This document shows positions 10,427 through 21,478 of a DNA stretch of 64,000 nucleotides, piece after piece (the stretch's first letter is position 1; every line of letters begins with the position of its first letter). The stretch covers positions 24,584,887 through 24,648,886 of the forward strand of contig CM072525.1 of assembly GCA_036898135.1 (NCBI GenBank), read 5' to 3'. The position numbers were made by a program, and so were the translations under genes. The DNA is from Oncomelania hupensis. Its lineage: Eukaryota; Mollusca; Gastropoda; Littorinimorpha; Pomatiopsidae. Under the pieces are notes generated by a model that saw nothing but the letters and a program-made list of their open reading frames with translations, was not told the DNA's origin and searched no databases.

Positions 10427-11141
10427 TGTCACAAGAGCCCCGTTTCCACTGCATTTGAGATTTTGCTTGTTTAGTCAGTATAACCTTAGAAGGTTACTGT
10501 AGTGTGAAGCAGACGACAGAAGTGTTCATGCGTAGCAGGTAAGCTGACGATAGCCCAGTAGGCAATGACATAATCGCAGCCTACGATCCAGCTTCGAATT
10601 TTACAACCACCCAGAGTTGTTTCATCCAATCGGGACACAGCTAGGTTAGGTAGAACCAGTTCTACCTGGACAGTCAGAAGCCAGGTAGAGGGCCAGTCTT
10701 CGTTGAAACGCTGAGCAGTACACAGTACACTCAAGCAGAAATCTCTCTCCTGAGAAGATTAGACAGCAGTACTTGTTGAATATTCGAATTAAATCAAGTA
10801 GCCACGGCCTGACATTGTCAAACAAGTAAATGAACATACTTCTGTTTCATCGTGATGTATTTATATTATTGTTGAAATTATGTTTGTGGAATTTGCTATG
10901 CAATTAAATTGAATTGTTAGTCCGACTTTGCCTGACCACGTGGCGAAACACGACCGGCTGCGCCGCCACGTTGTCGACCGGTCGGACCCACGGTTGTTTA
11001 ACCTATATGTATTTATATCTATACCTATATATATCAGGGAGTTTCCGGTTGACGCCAACAGGTTGTACCGACCAGAGCTCTGATGAATTTTGTGATTTTG
11101 CGGTGTTTACAGTGTTTTGTTGTGAGTTTTGTATTGTGTAA

Positions 11142-12239
11142 TTGTTGTCTCATGGATCCTCAAGTAAGTGTAGCGTTGCTTTGCTTCTCTTTTTATGTTC
11201 GTTTGGTTACTCTATCTTTTTTCGCTTTGTTCATTGTGCTTTCTTGCACTCACGTAGTCCGCCATCTTGTTCCGGCATCCCGTCCACAAGCTACACACGC
11301 GATAAGCTACTGTCATTGAATTCTAAACACACGCAGCTCGCTCCCGACCTTGTGTTCCGATTAAAAGAGTTCTCGATCGGCCGTCATTTGCCCAGAAAAC
11401 GGACTAGTCGTGGAGGCAAACGCAAACAAAACATCTCGTCTATCCCTGTTGTCCTTACACACAGATTGCCTATGCTTTCCAACTCCGACCCCACGCTTCA
11501 TGTTGCATCACACCCAGACTGTACCACTAGGCCTGAGACTCATCGCTGTAACACAGACAATCTCATTCATATCAACCTCTCCCCTCAACCGCTATCTTCA
11601 CACCTCGATAGCCATAGCCCTCTAGGCCTACGCATTGCATCATTCAATGCTCAATCACTAGGTCCCATTGAAAAATGTACCGCTCTGCAAGAATTCATCT
11701 CACACAAGCAGACTGACATAATGTTCATCCAAGAAACTTGGTTTCGGCAGACTGGCGACGAGGGTAAATGCTCTGATTTAACCCCTTCTGGCTACTCTGT
11801 ATGCTCGCTGCCTCGCTCAAACCGCGGCGGTGGCCTCGCTATCATTTACAGAAATAGTCTGTCCCGTCACCTTGGCTTCATTACAGACTTCGCTTTCACT
11901 CACTCGTCCTTTGAAGTTGTTCAACTAAGCCTGTCCGTTCCACAGCAGAACATTCACTTCATATGCATATATCGCACCTTTCCAAGCAAGAAGAATAAAT
12001 TAACTGATGCAATCTTCCACCAAGAATTTCCAGTCCTGCTTGATTATTGCAACACACTGTCAGGAACATACATAGTTTTAGGAGACATTAACTTTCACTT
12101 TGACCAACCCCAGCAACCTTCCACCGCAAAAATGATTGAACTTTTAGATCAGTTTAGTCTTTCTCAGTCAGTCACAGAACCCACCCACAGCCGTGGTCAC
12201 ATCATAGATTGGGTTATGCATAGGCCTCAGGATAATGTT
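11142..12239 (+). pseudogene. LINE ORF, N-terminal and endonuclease part (interrupted)
   Basis: This is the first part of the LINE protein. After a variable, Ser/Pro-rich N-terminus, the endonuclease begins at LRIASFNAQSL and continues with the catalytic-site motifs FIQETWF (Glu) and LGDINFH (Asp/Asn). The final SDH motif is found only after element B, at about 18874. The frame is broken at 12239/12240 by the LTR of element B. The true start is uncertain; I used the in-frame ATG at 11142, and an upstream overlapping frame exists. The enzyme would nick the target DNA for target-primed reverse transcription. With the insertion and the downstream frameshifts this copy is dead. Confidence 0.85.
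12235..12239 (+). other. Left target-site duplication of element B (atgtt)
   Basis: The 5-mer atgtt lies directly before the 5' LTR and is repeated at 18838-18842 directly after the 3' LTR. Its length fits Ty3/Gypsy-type integrases. Confidence 0.95.
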
Positions 12240-12879
12240 TGTTACGTTGAAACGCGAACGAAAGTATGTCGGAAGCGTGTACGATAGATCTAATCGTTTC
12301 GATTTGCAAAGTATTCAATAATGGAGTTTATTTACCTTTGATTTGAGTTTGCATTGTTGTTAGGAGAGGCTTTGTATAACGTTGATAATTTTCGTTAGTC
12401 GATATTGTTGTAGAATCTTCTGGATCGGCTTGTTTACTATCGATCGAAGATTCGGGATAATTGTAGAAATTTGAAGGAACGATCCGGAAGGAGAAGAAAT
12501 GTGTAATGACGTAAGTCAGTGATGACGATCTTTAGTTCGATTGGTGGCAGTACCTCATTTCTACCATGTACCAAATTGTTCCAGAAAAGAGAGAGGTTAT
12601 TTAATCGTGAGCCGAGTTGCTGTTGAGAGATAGTAAAGTTGTTAATAGTGATTTGGAAAGTTGCTGTGAAAGTTGTTGAGTTGAATTGAGAATTGTATGC
12701 AGTTGTTGATGTATGCTGAATAAAAGTGGAAAACTTCATACGTCGACTTTGTGATGTGTATGCTGTTTGGACGGGCTGCGTGAATAAACGAATCTGAGTT
12801 ACACAACTATCAGGAATTCAAGCATCGGGGCTGAATCAGATACTGATAGAAAAACACCAACATCAAACAGAGTGTAACA
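12240..12879 (+). repeat. 5' LTR of element B
   Basis: Starts TGTTACGTTG and ends GTGTAACA. An AATAAA-containing stretch (gctgaataaaagtgg) lies near position 480 of the LTR. It drives transcription of element B by analogy with other LTRs; a TATA box is not obvious to me. Confidence 0.95.
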
Positions 12880-12900
12880 TTTTGGGGGTCAAGTCGCGAT
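12880..12900 (+). promoter_or_regulatory. Presumed primer-binding site region
   Basis: The bases ttttgggggtcaagtcgcg directly follow the 5' LTR, where minus-strand synthesis would be primed. The same bases with one change follow the LTR end of element A. I could not match it to a tRNA 3' end. Confidence 0.45.
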
Positions 12901-13065
12901 TCACGCCATAGCCAAGGGTTCAACTGCTACAACAAGCGAGTCAACGTTACGAGAGGCAGTCAACGAGGGTAGCCGCCAACGAGTTGCGTCGAGAGGGGCC
13001 AACATACTGGGACTACATCACCGATAGGTTCGGGTTGACTGCAAGGGCGTGTAGTCGCTGAAGAG

Positions 13066-16000
13066 TTGCTTCGTGAGCGAACAACAGATCAGGACTACGT
13101 GGCTGCCGCAGGACTACGTCCAGGGACAGTCTCGGAGCTACATCGCCAGTGTTACAGAGAGCGTCGAGCGGACGTCGCGTCCACTTCAGCACAGGAGCGT
13201 GTACATCAACACCAGCGTGGTGCAGCGTCGCATACGACGAGGACAGCGGGGCCTGCGTCAGCGAAAGCGACTAGTGGCAAGCATCAGCGCTACTGCAGAA
13301 GGCGTGCTGTTCTAGAACAGTCTAGAAAGGTACAGCACAGTCAAGAACTTTCCAGAAAAAAAGAACTCTACAGTCAAGAACTTTCTAGAAAAGAACTTTC
13401 CAGAAAAGAACTTTCCAGAAGCATCAAGATGGCTGACTTCTGGCAGAAAGGGGTTGAACTAAATCTAAAAGGCAAACAGCTGACGGAGTACGTCAAATGC
13501 CAGGAGAGAATATTGCGTGAAGAAAGAGAAGAACAGCGACGGCGCGAAGAACGAGAATTAGAAGAGCAGCGTCGCCGTGAAGAAAGAGAATTAGAAGAGA
13601 AGCGTCTAGAAAAAGAAATAGAGTTAGAACAGAAGCGTCTAGAAATTGAACAGCAACGTCAAGAGAGAGAAGAGCAGCGTCGCCGTGAAGAAAGAGAGTT
13701 CGAGCTGAAGCGTCTTGAAGGTGAGCGTCAGTACCAGTTAGAGTTGGCGCGTATCCAAAACAATCAGCATGCGCCACAAGTCACCAACGACCATACGGCT
13801 CCAAAATTGCCAGCTTTCGTCGACGGGAAGGACCAGATCGACAGTTATCTGGCGAGATTCGAAAGGTTCGCTGAAAGCTCTAACTGGCAACCTCGAGACT
13901 GGGCGATTCGACTGAGTGCACTTCTGACGGGGCAAGCTCTCGAAGTTTACACCAGACTGTCGAACGATGACGCCAAAAACTACGACGTCTTGAAAGAGGC
14001 CCTGTTGCAGTGCTACAACTTTACAGAGAAGGGCTACCGTAAACGCTTCCGTGAATGCCGGCCTAAGTCAGACGAGACGCCAAAGCAGTTTGTGGAGCGC
14101 CTGTCGTCATATCTACACAAGTGGGTGGAGTTATCAGGCGAAATGAAGTCTTACGACAGTCTCCATGACCTGATTGTGAAGGAACAATTTCTCAATGCCT
14201 GTCACAAGGACCTAGCGACCCACTTAGAAGAACAAAAGCTGCAGACGCTTAAAGATGTGACTGAGGCTGCTGAAAGATATCTCATCGCTCATGGGAAAAC
14301 CCTGGGGCCACCCAGCGCGACGAAACCTTTTCAGAAGACTGCAAACCATGGGAACCAGATCCAAGGGAGCCAGACGAGCCAGAGACAGACGGACTCCACG
14401 CCTCCTCCCAGGGAAGGGCATTCAAGAGGCTGTTTCACCTGCAACGCTACAGACCACAGGGCGGCTAATTGTCCTCAAAACAAAAGTAGCGGACAGCGGA
14501 GCAGTACGGACAATTCAGCGGCGGGCAACCGGCAAAGGCGGTTCTCCAATCAACGGCAAACCAGTAGATCTGACCATCAAGTGTGCGGCGGGAGCGTCAT
14601 TCTTCCGAGTGAGACCAAGCGCACAGCTACTCCTGCGGACGTGCAAGAGTGCATGACCGATGGCCAACTTCTCCTTGCCAACGGAAAATCCATCCCCGTC
14701 GTTGCCAGCGCAGCTGTGACCGTCCAGAACATGCCAGTTTCCAAGGGACGCGTCGGAAATCATGAAGTGACTGTTTTAAGAGACTCTGGCTGCAGTGGGG
14801 TCATCGTCAGAGAAGACCTAATCGCTAAAGAACAGTTCACTGGCGATTCAAAATGGACACTTATGGCCGACAGCAAATGTGTGAGAGCGCCAGTTGCGAA
14901 GATTCATGTCAACACCCCTTTCTACATAGGCGAAGTCGAAGCGGTTTGCCTGAAGAAGCCGCTGTACGATTTGATGATCGGGAATATCGACGGCGCGAGA
15001 CGACCCGACGACCCCGATCCAGAGTGGAGTCCTGCCTCAATCCAACGCGTCGAAGTTGTGGAGGAGGATCCATTGCCGTTTCCCGATGGAGACCTTACAG
15101 AGCTGCTACGGGACAATGTGGTTACTCCGGCTCAGCCCTGCCGACCAGAGATCGTCGGTGCTGTTACTACCAGGGCCCAGGCCAAGAGAGACAAGACGTC
15201 TACGCCACTGAAGGTCGCCGACAACTCTAAAGCTGCCATCGTGGACAGAGATAAGCTTATCCAGCTCCAGGAAGCTGATAGCACTTTAAACAAGTACAGG
15301 AACCGCCAAGACCACGTGACCAAAGGCAGTGGTACGGTCTATTTTGAGGTGAAGGCCAAGATCCTGTATCGAATCTTCCAGCACCCGAGGGTCAACGGAG
15401 GGAAACCACTACGTCAGGTATTGGTACCGTTACCATTAAGGCGCCAGGTGATGGAAGTAGCGCATGACTCAATCATGGGAGGTCACCTAGGCATCAAGAA
15501 GACGTCGGACAGAATCCAGGCGGTGTTCTACTGGCCAGGACTTCATGCGGACGTCAGCCGTTTCTGCCGATCATGTGACATTTGCCAGAAGACCATACCT
15601 CGAGGAAGGGTCCCGAAAGTGCCTATGCAGAGGATGCCTCTGATCGACCGACCTTTCAAGAGGGTGGCCTTAGACTTAATCGGCGAAATAAGACCTCCGA
15701 GTGAAGAAGGTCATCGGTGGGTACTGACTTTAGTGGACTATGCGACTCGGTACCCAGAAGCAGTGCCGCTGAAGAAGATTGACACTGAAACTGTAGCAGA
15801 GGCACTGGTGGACATGTTCAGTAGACTTGGAGTGCCTGAAGAAATTCTGACAGACCTCGGGACACAGTTCGTCTCTGACTGTATGAAGGAGGTCAACAGA
15901 CTGCTGAGCATCCGGCATTTGACTACGACACCCTACCATCCGATGTGCAACGGGCTTGTCGAGAAGTTCAATGCTACGCTGAAGTCCACCCTGAAGAAAC

Positions 16001-17994
16001 TGTGCAGCGAGCAGCCCAGACAATGGCATCGCTATATCAACGCCTTACTTTTCGCCTATAGAGAAGTACCGCAGGAGTCCACCGGCTTCTCTCCGTTCGA
16101 GCTGCTGTACGGAAGAACCATCCGAGGGCCGATGCACATCCTAAAAGAACTGTGGACGAAAGAAGTAGAGACCCCAGAGGTGAAGAACAGCTACCAGTAC
16201 GTGTTTGAGCTACGGGAGAAGCTTGAGCAGACTCTAGATATAGCCAGAGAAAACCTGAAGAAGTCCCAGGACTGTGGAAAGCACTACTATGACCGTAGGG
16301 CTGTGAACAGGAAATTTAAACCTGGCAACAAAGTGCTGGTGCTGCTACCTACCGATCATAATAAGTTGCTGATGCAGTGGAAAGGCCCGTACGAAGTGGA
16401 GACCGTGGTGGGGATCAACGACTACAAGGTGAAGGTCGGTCAGCATTCCAAGATATACCACGCCAACCTCCTTAAGCTGTACGTGGAAAGGCCATCAGAG
16501 ACTGTGCACGCAGCCACAGCAGCTGTGACCGACAACAGCTTTGACAGCGAAGAACTGCTGGAACTGGGAGACTTCCACAGCAAAGAAGGCATCGATGATG
16601 TTAAGATAGGACCAAGCTTGACGGAAGGTCAAAAGATGGAGCTCAAGGACCTTATGGGCGAATTTCCCCATAGCTTCAGCGATGTCCCTGGCTCTACAAC
16701 TTTGGTCGAACACGAAGTCCACCTCACTTCGAATATCCCTGTTCGATCCAAGCCCTTCCCGATCCCTTTCAAGGCCCGTGAATCCTTGAAGAAAGACATC
16801 GATGAGATGCTGAAGATGGGCATCATCAAGGAGTCCAGTTCCCCCTACGCGTCCCCTGTCGTGGTTGTGAAGAAGAAGGACGGGAGCAACCGAGTATGCA
16901 TCGACTACAGGAAGGTTAATAAGATCACCGTCTTCGACCCTGAGCCGATGCCTACCGCAGCAGACCTCTTCCGCCAATTATCGGGGAGTAGAATCTTCTC
17001 AAAGTTTGACCTCAGCAAAGGTTATTGGCAAGTCCCCGTGCGTCAACAGGACATACCAAAGACTGCTTTTATAACCCCTGATGGGACGTACGAGTGCCTA
17101 AGGATGCCTTTTGGCATGGTCAACAGCGGAGCTACCCTGAAAAGAGGGATGAAGAAGATGCTCAAAGGGATGGACAATGTCGTGTGTTACTGGAACGACC
17201 TGCTAGTCCACACTCGCACCTGGGAAGAGCATCTGCAGACCTTGAGGGAGCTGTTTCACCGTCTCACAGAAGCCAACCTGACCGTGAGACCCAGTAAGTG
17301 CATTCTGGGGACTGACAACGTAGATTTTATCGGCCATTCGCTGAAAGAAGGACAAAAGGGGCTTCTACTAGAAAACGTCACCAAGATTCTGAACGCTCCA
17401 CGTCCCCAAACCAAGAAGCAGGTGCGATCTTTCCTGGGGTTGGCTGGATACTACAGGGAGTTTGTACCAAACTACTCCGCCATCACAGCACCCTTGTCGG
17501 ACCTGGTGCGGAAAGGCTGTCCAAACCAAGTGCAGTGGGGACCGTCTCAGGAGAGGGCATACCAGACTGTGCGCGACCTCCTTTCGAAGGATCCGGTGCT
17601 ACGACTGCCTGACACTTCCAAAGAATTCGTCTTAAGAACAGACGCAGCGGACGAAGGCATCGGCGCCATACTGATGCAAGAACACGAAGGGAAACTATTT
17701 CCGGTCAGTTACGCCAGCAAGAAGCTGTCCAGGGCTGAGAAAAATTACTCGACCATGGAGAAAGAGTGCCTTGCCATCATATGGGGAATCCGGAAGTTCG
17801 AACTGTACCTTCAAGGAGTGAAGTTCGTGCTACAGACTGATCACAAGCCGCTAACTTACTTGAACTCTGCCAAGTTTGTGAACAGTCGGATCATGAGATG
17901 GGCTATGTACTTGCAGAACTTTAACATGCGAGTAGAATCTATCAAAGGATCGGACAATGTTGGTGCGGACTTCCTCAGCAGAGTGTGTGAGTAA
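13066..17994 (+). CDS. gag-pol: gag-PR-IN-RT-RH polyprotein of element B (Gmr1-like)
   Basis: This is a single 1642-codon frame. The likely functional start is the internal ATG at 13429 (residue 122), in context aagATGG, because the same ATG opens the frame in element A, whose leader is out of frame. Domains: Glu/Arg coiled coil (~150-235), gag, CCHC knuckle (456-469), protease DSG (Asp573), integrase zinc region (His800, His807, Cys837, Cys840), integrase core Asp870, Asp930 and Glu966 (D,D-35-E), GPY/F module, then RT (Asp1315 in FSKFDLSKGYW) and RNase H (Asp1526, Glu1567, Asp1592). The RT active site reads YWND (1375-1378) where YxDD is expected, so one catalytic aspartate is Asn through a G-to-A change. 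The product would form virus-like particles, reverse transcribe and integrate the element, but RT activity of this copy is doubtful. Confidence 0.95.
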   Translation: MLRERTTDQDYVAAAGLRPGTVSELHRQCYRERRADVASTSAQERVHQHQRGAASHTTRTAGPASAKATSGKHQRYCRRRAVLEQSRKVQHSQELSRKKELYSQELSRKELSRKELSRSIKMADFWQKGVELNLKGKQLTEYVKCQERILREEREEQRRREERELEEQRRREERELEEKRLEKEIELEQKRLEIEQQRQEREEQRRREEREFELKRLEGERQYQLELARIQNNQHAPQVTNDHTAPKLPAFVDGKDQIDSYLARFERFAESSNWQPRDWAIRLSALLTGQALEVYTRLSNDDAKNYDVLKEALLQCYNFTEKGYRKRFRECRPKSDETPKQFVERLSSYLHKWVELSGEMKSYDSLHDLIVKEQFLNACHKDLATHLEEQKLQTLKDVTEAAERYLIAHGKTLGPPSATKPFQKTANHGNQIQGSQTSQRQTDSTPPPREGHSRGCFTCNATDHRAANCPQNKSSGQRSSTDNSAAGNRQRRFSNQRQTSRSDHQVCGGSVILPSETKRTATPADVQECMTDGQLLLANGKSIPVVASAAVTVQNMPVSKGRVGNHEVTVLRDSGCSGVIVREDLIAKEQFTGDSKWTLMADSKCVRAPVAKIHVNTPFYIGEVEAVCLKKPLYDLMIGNIDGARRPDDPDPEWSPASIQRVEVVEEDPLPFPDGDLTELLRDNVVTPAQPCRPEIVGAVTTRAQAKRDKTSTPLKVADNSKAAIVDRDKLIQLQEADSTLNKYRNRQDHVTKGSGTVYFEVKAKILYRIFQHPRVNGGKPLRQVLVPLPLRRQVMEVAHDSIMGGHLGIKKTSDRIQAVFYWPGLHADVSRFCRSCDICQKTIPRGRVPKVPMQRMPLIDRPFKRVALDLIGEIRPPSEEGHRWVLTLVDYATRYPEAVPLKKIDTETVAEALVDMFSRLGVPEEILTDLGTQFVSDCMKEVNRLLSIRHLTTTPYHPMCNGLVEKFNATLKSTLKKLCSEQPRQWHRYINALLFAYREVPQESTGFSPFELLYGRTIRGPMHILKELWTKEVETPEVKNSYQYVFELREKLEQTLDIARENLKKSQDCGKHYYDRRAVNRKFKPGNKVLVLLPTDHNKLLMQWKGPYEVETVVGINDYKVKVGQHSKIYHANLLKLYVERPSETVHAATAAVTDNSFDSEELLELGDFHSKEGIDDVKIGPSLTEGQKMELKDLMGEFPHSFSDVPGSTTLVEHEVHLTSNIPVRSKPFPIPFKARESLKKDIDEMLKMGIIKESSSPYASPVVVVKKKDGSNRVCIDYRKVNKITVFDPEPMPTAADLFRQLSGSRIFSKFDLSKGYWQVPVRQQDIPKTAFITPDGTYECLRMPFGMVNSGATLKRGMKKMLKGMDNVVCYWNDLLVHTRTWEEHLQTLRELFHRLTEANLTVRPSKCILGTDNVDFIGHSLKEGQKGLLLENVTKILNAPRPQTKKQVRSFLGLAGYYREFVPNYSAITAPLSDLVRKGCPNQVQWGPSQERAYQTVRDLLSKDPVLRLPDTSKEFVLRTDAADEGIGAILMQEHEGKLFPVSYASKKLSRAEKNYSTMEKECLAIIWGIRKFELYLQGVKFVLQTDHKPLTYLNSAKFVNSRIMRWAMYLQNFNMRVESIKGSDNVGADFLSRVCE

Positions 17995-18203
17995 AGAACA
18001 TTGTCTGTGTGAATGAACTGTGAACATTGACAATATCCAGACAGATTTGAAGATGAAAACCATTGACTCTGTGTGAATGAACTGAGAACATTGACAGTAT
18101 TCAGACAGTCTGAAATAAGTTTTAATTCTGAACTTTGTTTGTGCATTACGTTTCAACGTTGTTGAAAGAAATTGGGTAAATTTCTTCTTGAGTGGGGGGG
18201 TTA
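17995..18203 (+). repeat. 3' UTR of element B with shorter tandem repeat and polypurine tract
   Basis: About two copies of the gaacattgacaatatccag / gaaaaccattgac unit seen in element A. The G-rich tract agtggggggg (18191-18200) lies just before the LTR and fits a polypurine tract. Confidence 0.75.
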
Positions 18204-18837
18204 TGTTACGTTGAAACGCGAACGAAAGTATGTCGGAAGCGTGTACGATAGATCTAATCGTTTCGATTTGCAAAGTATTCAATAATGGAGTTTATTTACC
18301 TTTGATTTGAGTTTGCATTGTTGTTAGGAGAGGCTTTGTATAACGTTGATAATTTTCGTTAGTCGATATTGTTGTAGAATCTTCTGGATCGGCTTGTTTA
18401 CTATCGATCGAAGATTCGGGATAATTGTAGAAATTTGAAGGAACGATCCGGAAGGAGAAGAAATGTGTAATGACGTAAGTCAGTGATGACGATCTTTAGT
18501 GGTGGCAGTACGTCATTTCTACCATGTACCAAATTGTTCCAGAAAAGAGAGAGGTTATTTAATCGTGTGCCGAGTTGCTTTTGAGAGATAGTAAAGTTGT
18601 TGATAGTGATTTGGAAAATTGCTGTGAAAGTTGTTGAGTTGAATTGAGAATTGTATGCAGTTGTTGATGTATGCTGAATAAAAGTGGAAAACTTCATACG
18701 TCGACTTTGTGATTTGTATGCTGTTTGGACGGGCTGCGTGAATAAACGAATCTGAGTTACACAACTATCAGGAATTCAAGCATCGGGGCTGAATCAGATA
18801 CTGATAGAAAAACACCAACATCAAACAGAGTGTAACA
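18204..18837 (+). repeat. 3' LTR of element B
   Basis: Pairs with 12240-12879. It lacks a short block present in the 5' LTR (near 18499). A polyadenylation signal AATAAA lies at 18677-18682. The target duplication atgtt follows. Confidence 0.95.
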
Positions 18838-18842
18838 ATGTT

Positions 18843-21095
18843 GTTAGATCAACTTCAGTCACCCAGGAATTAACATATCTGACCATTTCTGTGTCATGTG
18901 CGAACTAAGCGTCGCAGCCCCCCCTCCTCCCCCCATGTTCAGGAAGGCTCGCAGCCTGCGTACCATGGATAGGGATGCTTTCAAGCAAGAGCTTACCGCT
19001 AAAGTGACCCCAGAACTGTGCCCCACCGTGGATCAGCTGAATAGTACACTTCAGGCGGTGCTTGATCGGCACGCTCCCGTGGCCCAGAAAAAGGTCAAGG
19101 CAACTCGCTCAGCACCCTGGTACGAGTCTATTACGGACGAGCTCTCCGAGGCGAAGAAACACCGACACAAAGCTGAGAAAAAGTGGCTCAAATCGGGTTT
19201 AGAAGTCAGCAAGCAGATTTTCACCGCTGCAAAAAACGGGTCACTAAAATAGTCCAGACTGCCAAAACCCGGTACTTTAGCGACAGAATTAGCAGCAGCG
19301 AAACTTGTAAACAGTTGTTTGACATTTGCAATCAGCTAAGGGGTAAGAGCAATGCAACATCACTCCCATCTACACATCCAGCATGTCAGCTCCCAGATGT
19401 ATTTTGTAATTATTTCACACAGAAAGTGGCTGAAATAAGGGCCGCTCTTGATAGCCATGAGATCCCACTCATTAACCCATTCTCACCTTCCCTCACCACC
19501 GCAAAGATAGAAGTTTTTCAACCAATAACCGAGCAAGAAGTCAAGAAAGTCATCTTAAGCTCAAAACCAACATCTTGCTCTCTCGACCCCATTCCTACCC
19601 CCATGTTGATAGAGAATCTTGACCCTCTACTCCCGACCATTACCCACATTATCAACGAGAGTCTGTCCTCTGGTGTTGTTCCGTCTGTGCTCAAAGCGGC
19701 TGTCATCAAACCCCTCCTTAAAAAGCCAAGTTTAGACAAAAATAATCTAAAGAACTATAGACCTGTTTCAAACCTCTCCTTCCTGTCCAAAGTCATAGAA
19801 AAAATTGTTCTCAAACAACTGTTTGCCTACCTATACGATAACGCTTTACTTTGCCCCAACCAGTCTGCCTACCGACCCTTCCACAGCACTGAGACAGCCC
19901 TCCTAAAGGTAACCAATGATCTGTTGCTTGCCTTAGATAATGGTAACGTCTCCGTTCTCACCTTATTAGACCTCTCAGCCGCCTTTGACACAGTCGACCA
20001 TCACATTCTCTTTAACACTCTTCAACACTACTTTGGAATCTCTGGCTCGGTCCTGGCTTGGTTCCACTCATATCTTTCCGACAGATCACAAGCAGTCACT
20101 GTCGATGGCTGTTTCTCCAGCACAGCAGACTTGGTGTGCGGCGTGCCTCAGGGTTCCGTTTTAGGGCCGGTGTTATTCACTCTGTACACCAAGCCACTGC
20201 TTCTCCTGCTTAGAAAGCATGCTGTTGAGAGTCAGTCATTTGCAGACGACACACAACTGTATAAATCCACCACCCCCTCTCTCATTAATTCCACTGTTCA
20301 GACTTTGGAGAACTGCATCACAGACATTAAGTCATGGATGACACTCAACAAGCTGAAGCTTATGACGATAAAACCGAAGCCCTCCTCATTCACAAGCACA
20401 ACACCTCCTCCTCACTCCCGCCTCTCCCAACATCGCTTACAGTAGGGACAACAAACATTCAGTTCTCATCCTCAGCAAGAAATCTCGGCTACATTCTCTC
20501 CGATGACCTGTCCCTCAACAACCACATCTCCAACGTCTGTCGCTCTGCATACACGGCCATACGCCAAATCAGCTCCTTTCGCCACTATCTTACAGTCCCT
20601 GCCACCAAAACCCTAGTCTGCGCTCTCGTCCTTTCTCGTCTTGACTATTGCAACTCTCTCCTTGCTGGCTCCCCGAAACACATCATTGACAAACTACAAA
20701 AGGTTCAGAACTCAGCAGCTAGACTAGTATTCCGAGCTAAGAAACGCGATCACATCACACCTCTACTACATTCCTTTCACTGGCTTCCTGTGCAAGCACG
20801 CATAGAGTACAAACTCTCTGTTCTCTGTCACAACTTCTTCACAGATTCTTGTCCTTCCTACCTTGCTGATCTACTGTCTGTCTACTCCCCTTCACGCACT
20901 TTAAGATCTTCTGCTGACACTCGCACACTCAAGGTTCCCGTCACCCGCACTAAGACATACGGCCAACGTGCATTCGCTTACTCCGCACCTAAGCAGTGGA
21001 ATTCCCTTCCCTCCCATATCCGCAACATACAATCAACACAAGCATTCAAAAAGGCCCTCAAAACCCACCTCTTCAAACTGCATTATTCAGATTGA
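18843..21095 (+). pseudogene. LINE ORF, endonuclease end plus reverse transcriptase (frameshifted)
   Basis: This continues the protein interrupted at 12239. The endonuclease motif SDHF is at about 18874, in a different frame from the first bases after element B, so a frameshift lies near 18860-18880. A further shift occurs between 19183 and 19252, and another between 20334 and 20445. RT landmarks are clear: SCSLDPIP, LKNYRPVSNLSFLSKV, QSAYRPFHSTETALL, LLDLSAAFDTVDHH, GVPQGSVLGP and the catalytic FADD (about 20239-20250). The C-terminal part ends near 21095 with LHYSD. The protein-level match is to L2/CR1-type LINEs. The three breaks show that it is inactive. Confidence 0.88.
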
Positions 21096-21478
21096 TTTGT
21101 ATCCCGCTGCCATTCTCTCATCTTTTTTCTATGTCTGATCCGTAAGTGTATAAACGGCTGTAAATATTTATACTGTTTTTCTTCCTGGGCCTAACCGGGC
21201 ATTTAAATAGCTGTGAATAGGTTTTTTGCTATTCTATTTTCTGTCTTTTTTGTCATTTGTGTACATAGTTGTAAATAGTCTATTTTTGTCTTTTTTGTAA
21301 TTTATGTACATAGTTGTAAATAGTCTGTACCTTTACTGTCCCGTCTTTTGGTGTATTGTAGCAAAAGTGATGTTTCATCGAGTGCATGTATTTATATGTA
21401 ATGACTATGTAAAGCGTGGTGAGTCTGGTCATAGGCTGGAGTACCCGCTATATAAAAATCCGTTATTATTATTATTAT
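21096..21478 (+). other. LINE 3' UTR and TTA tail
   Basis: T-rich DNA with a repeated tgtacatagttgtaaatagtc motif (about 21260 and 21305), ending in (tta)n. It matches no other repeat in the window. Confidence 0.6.

Larger units (their letters stand above)
12240..18837 (+). mobile_element. Complete Gmr1-like LTR retrotransposon B (6.6 kb)
   Basis: Two LTRs of 640 and 634 bp flank one long ORF, with a 5-bp target duplication (atgtt). By eye the LTRs differ by about six substitutions and one short indel, so insertion was fairly recent. The domain order is gag, protease, integrase, RT, RNase H. Sequence similarity of every pol domain is to Ty3/Gypsy, but the integrase lies before RT as in Ty1/Copia. 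This order is known from the Gmr1 group, first described in deuterostomes. It sits in the endonuclease region of a LINE. Confidence 0.95.
11014..21478 (+). mobile_element. L2/CR1-like LINE, split by LTR element B
   Basis: Sequence from both sides of element B encodes an AP-type endonuclease and a reverse transcriptase typical of the L2/CR1 group. The 3' end is a short TTA repeat (gttattattattattattat). The left flank tatgtatt (11006-11013) recurs at 21479-21486, consistent with an 8-bp target duplication inside LTR X-A, although the TTA tail makes the exact right edge uncertain. Without element B the LINE is about 3.9 kb. Confidence 0.85.
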
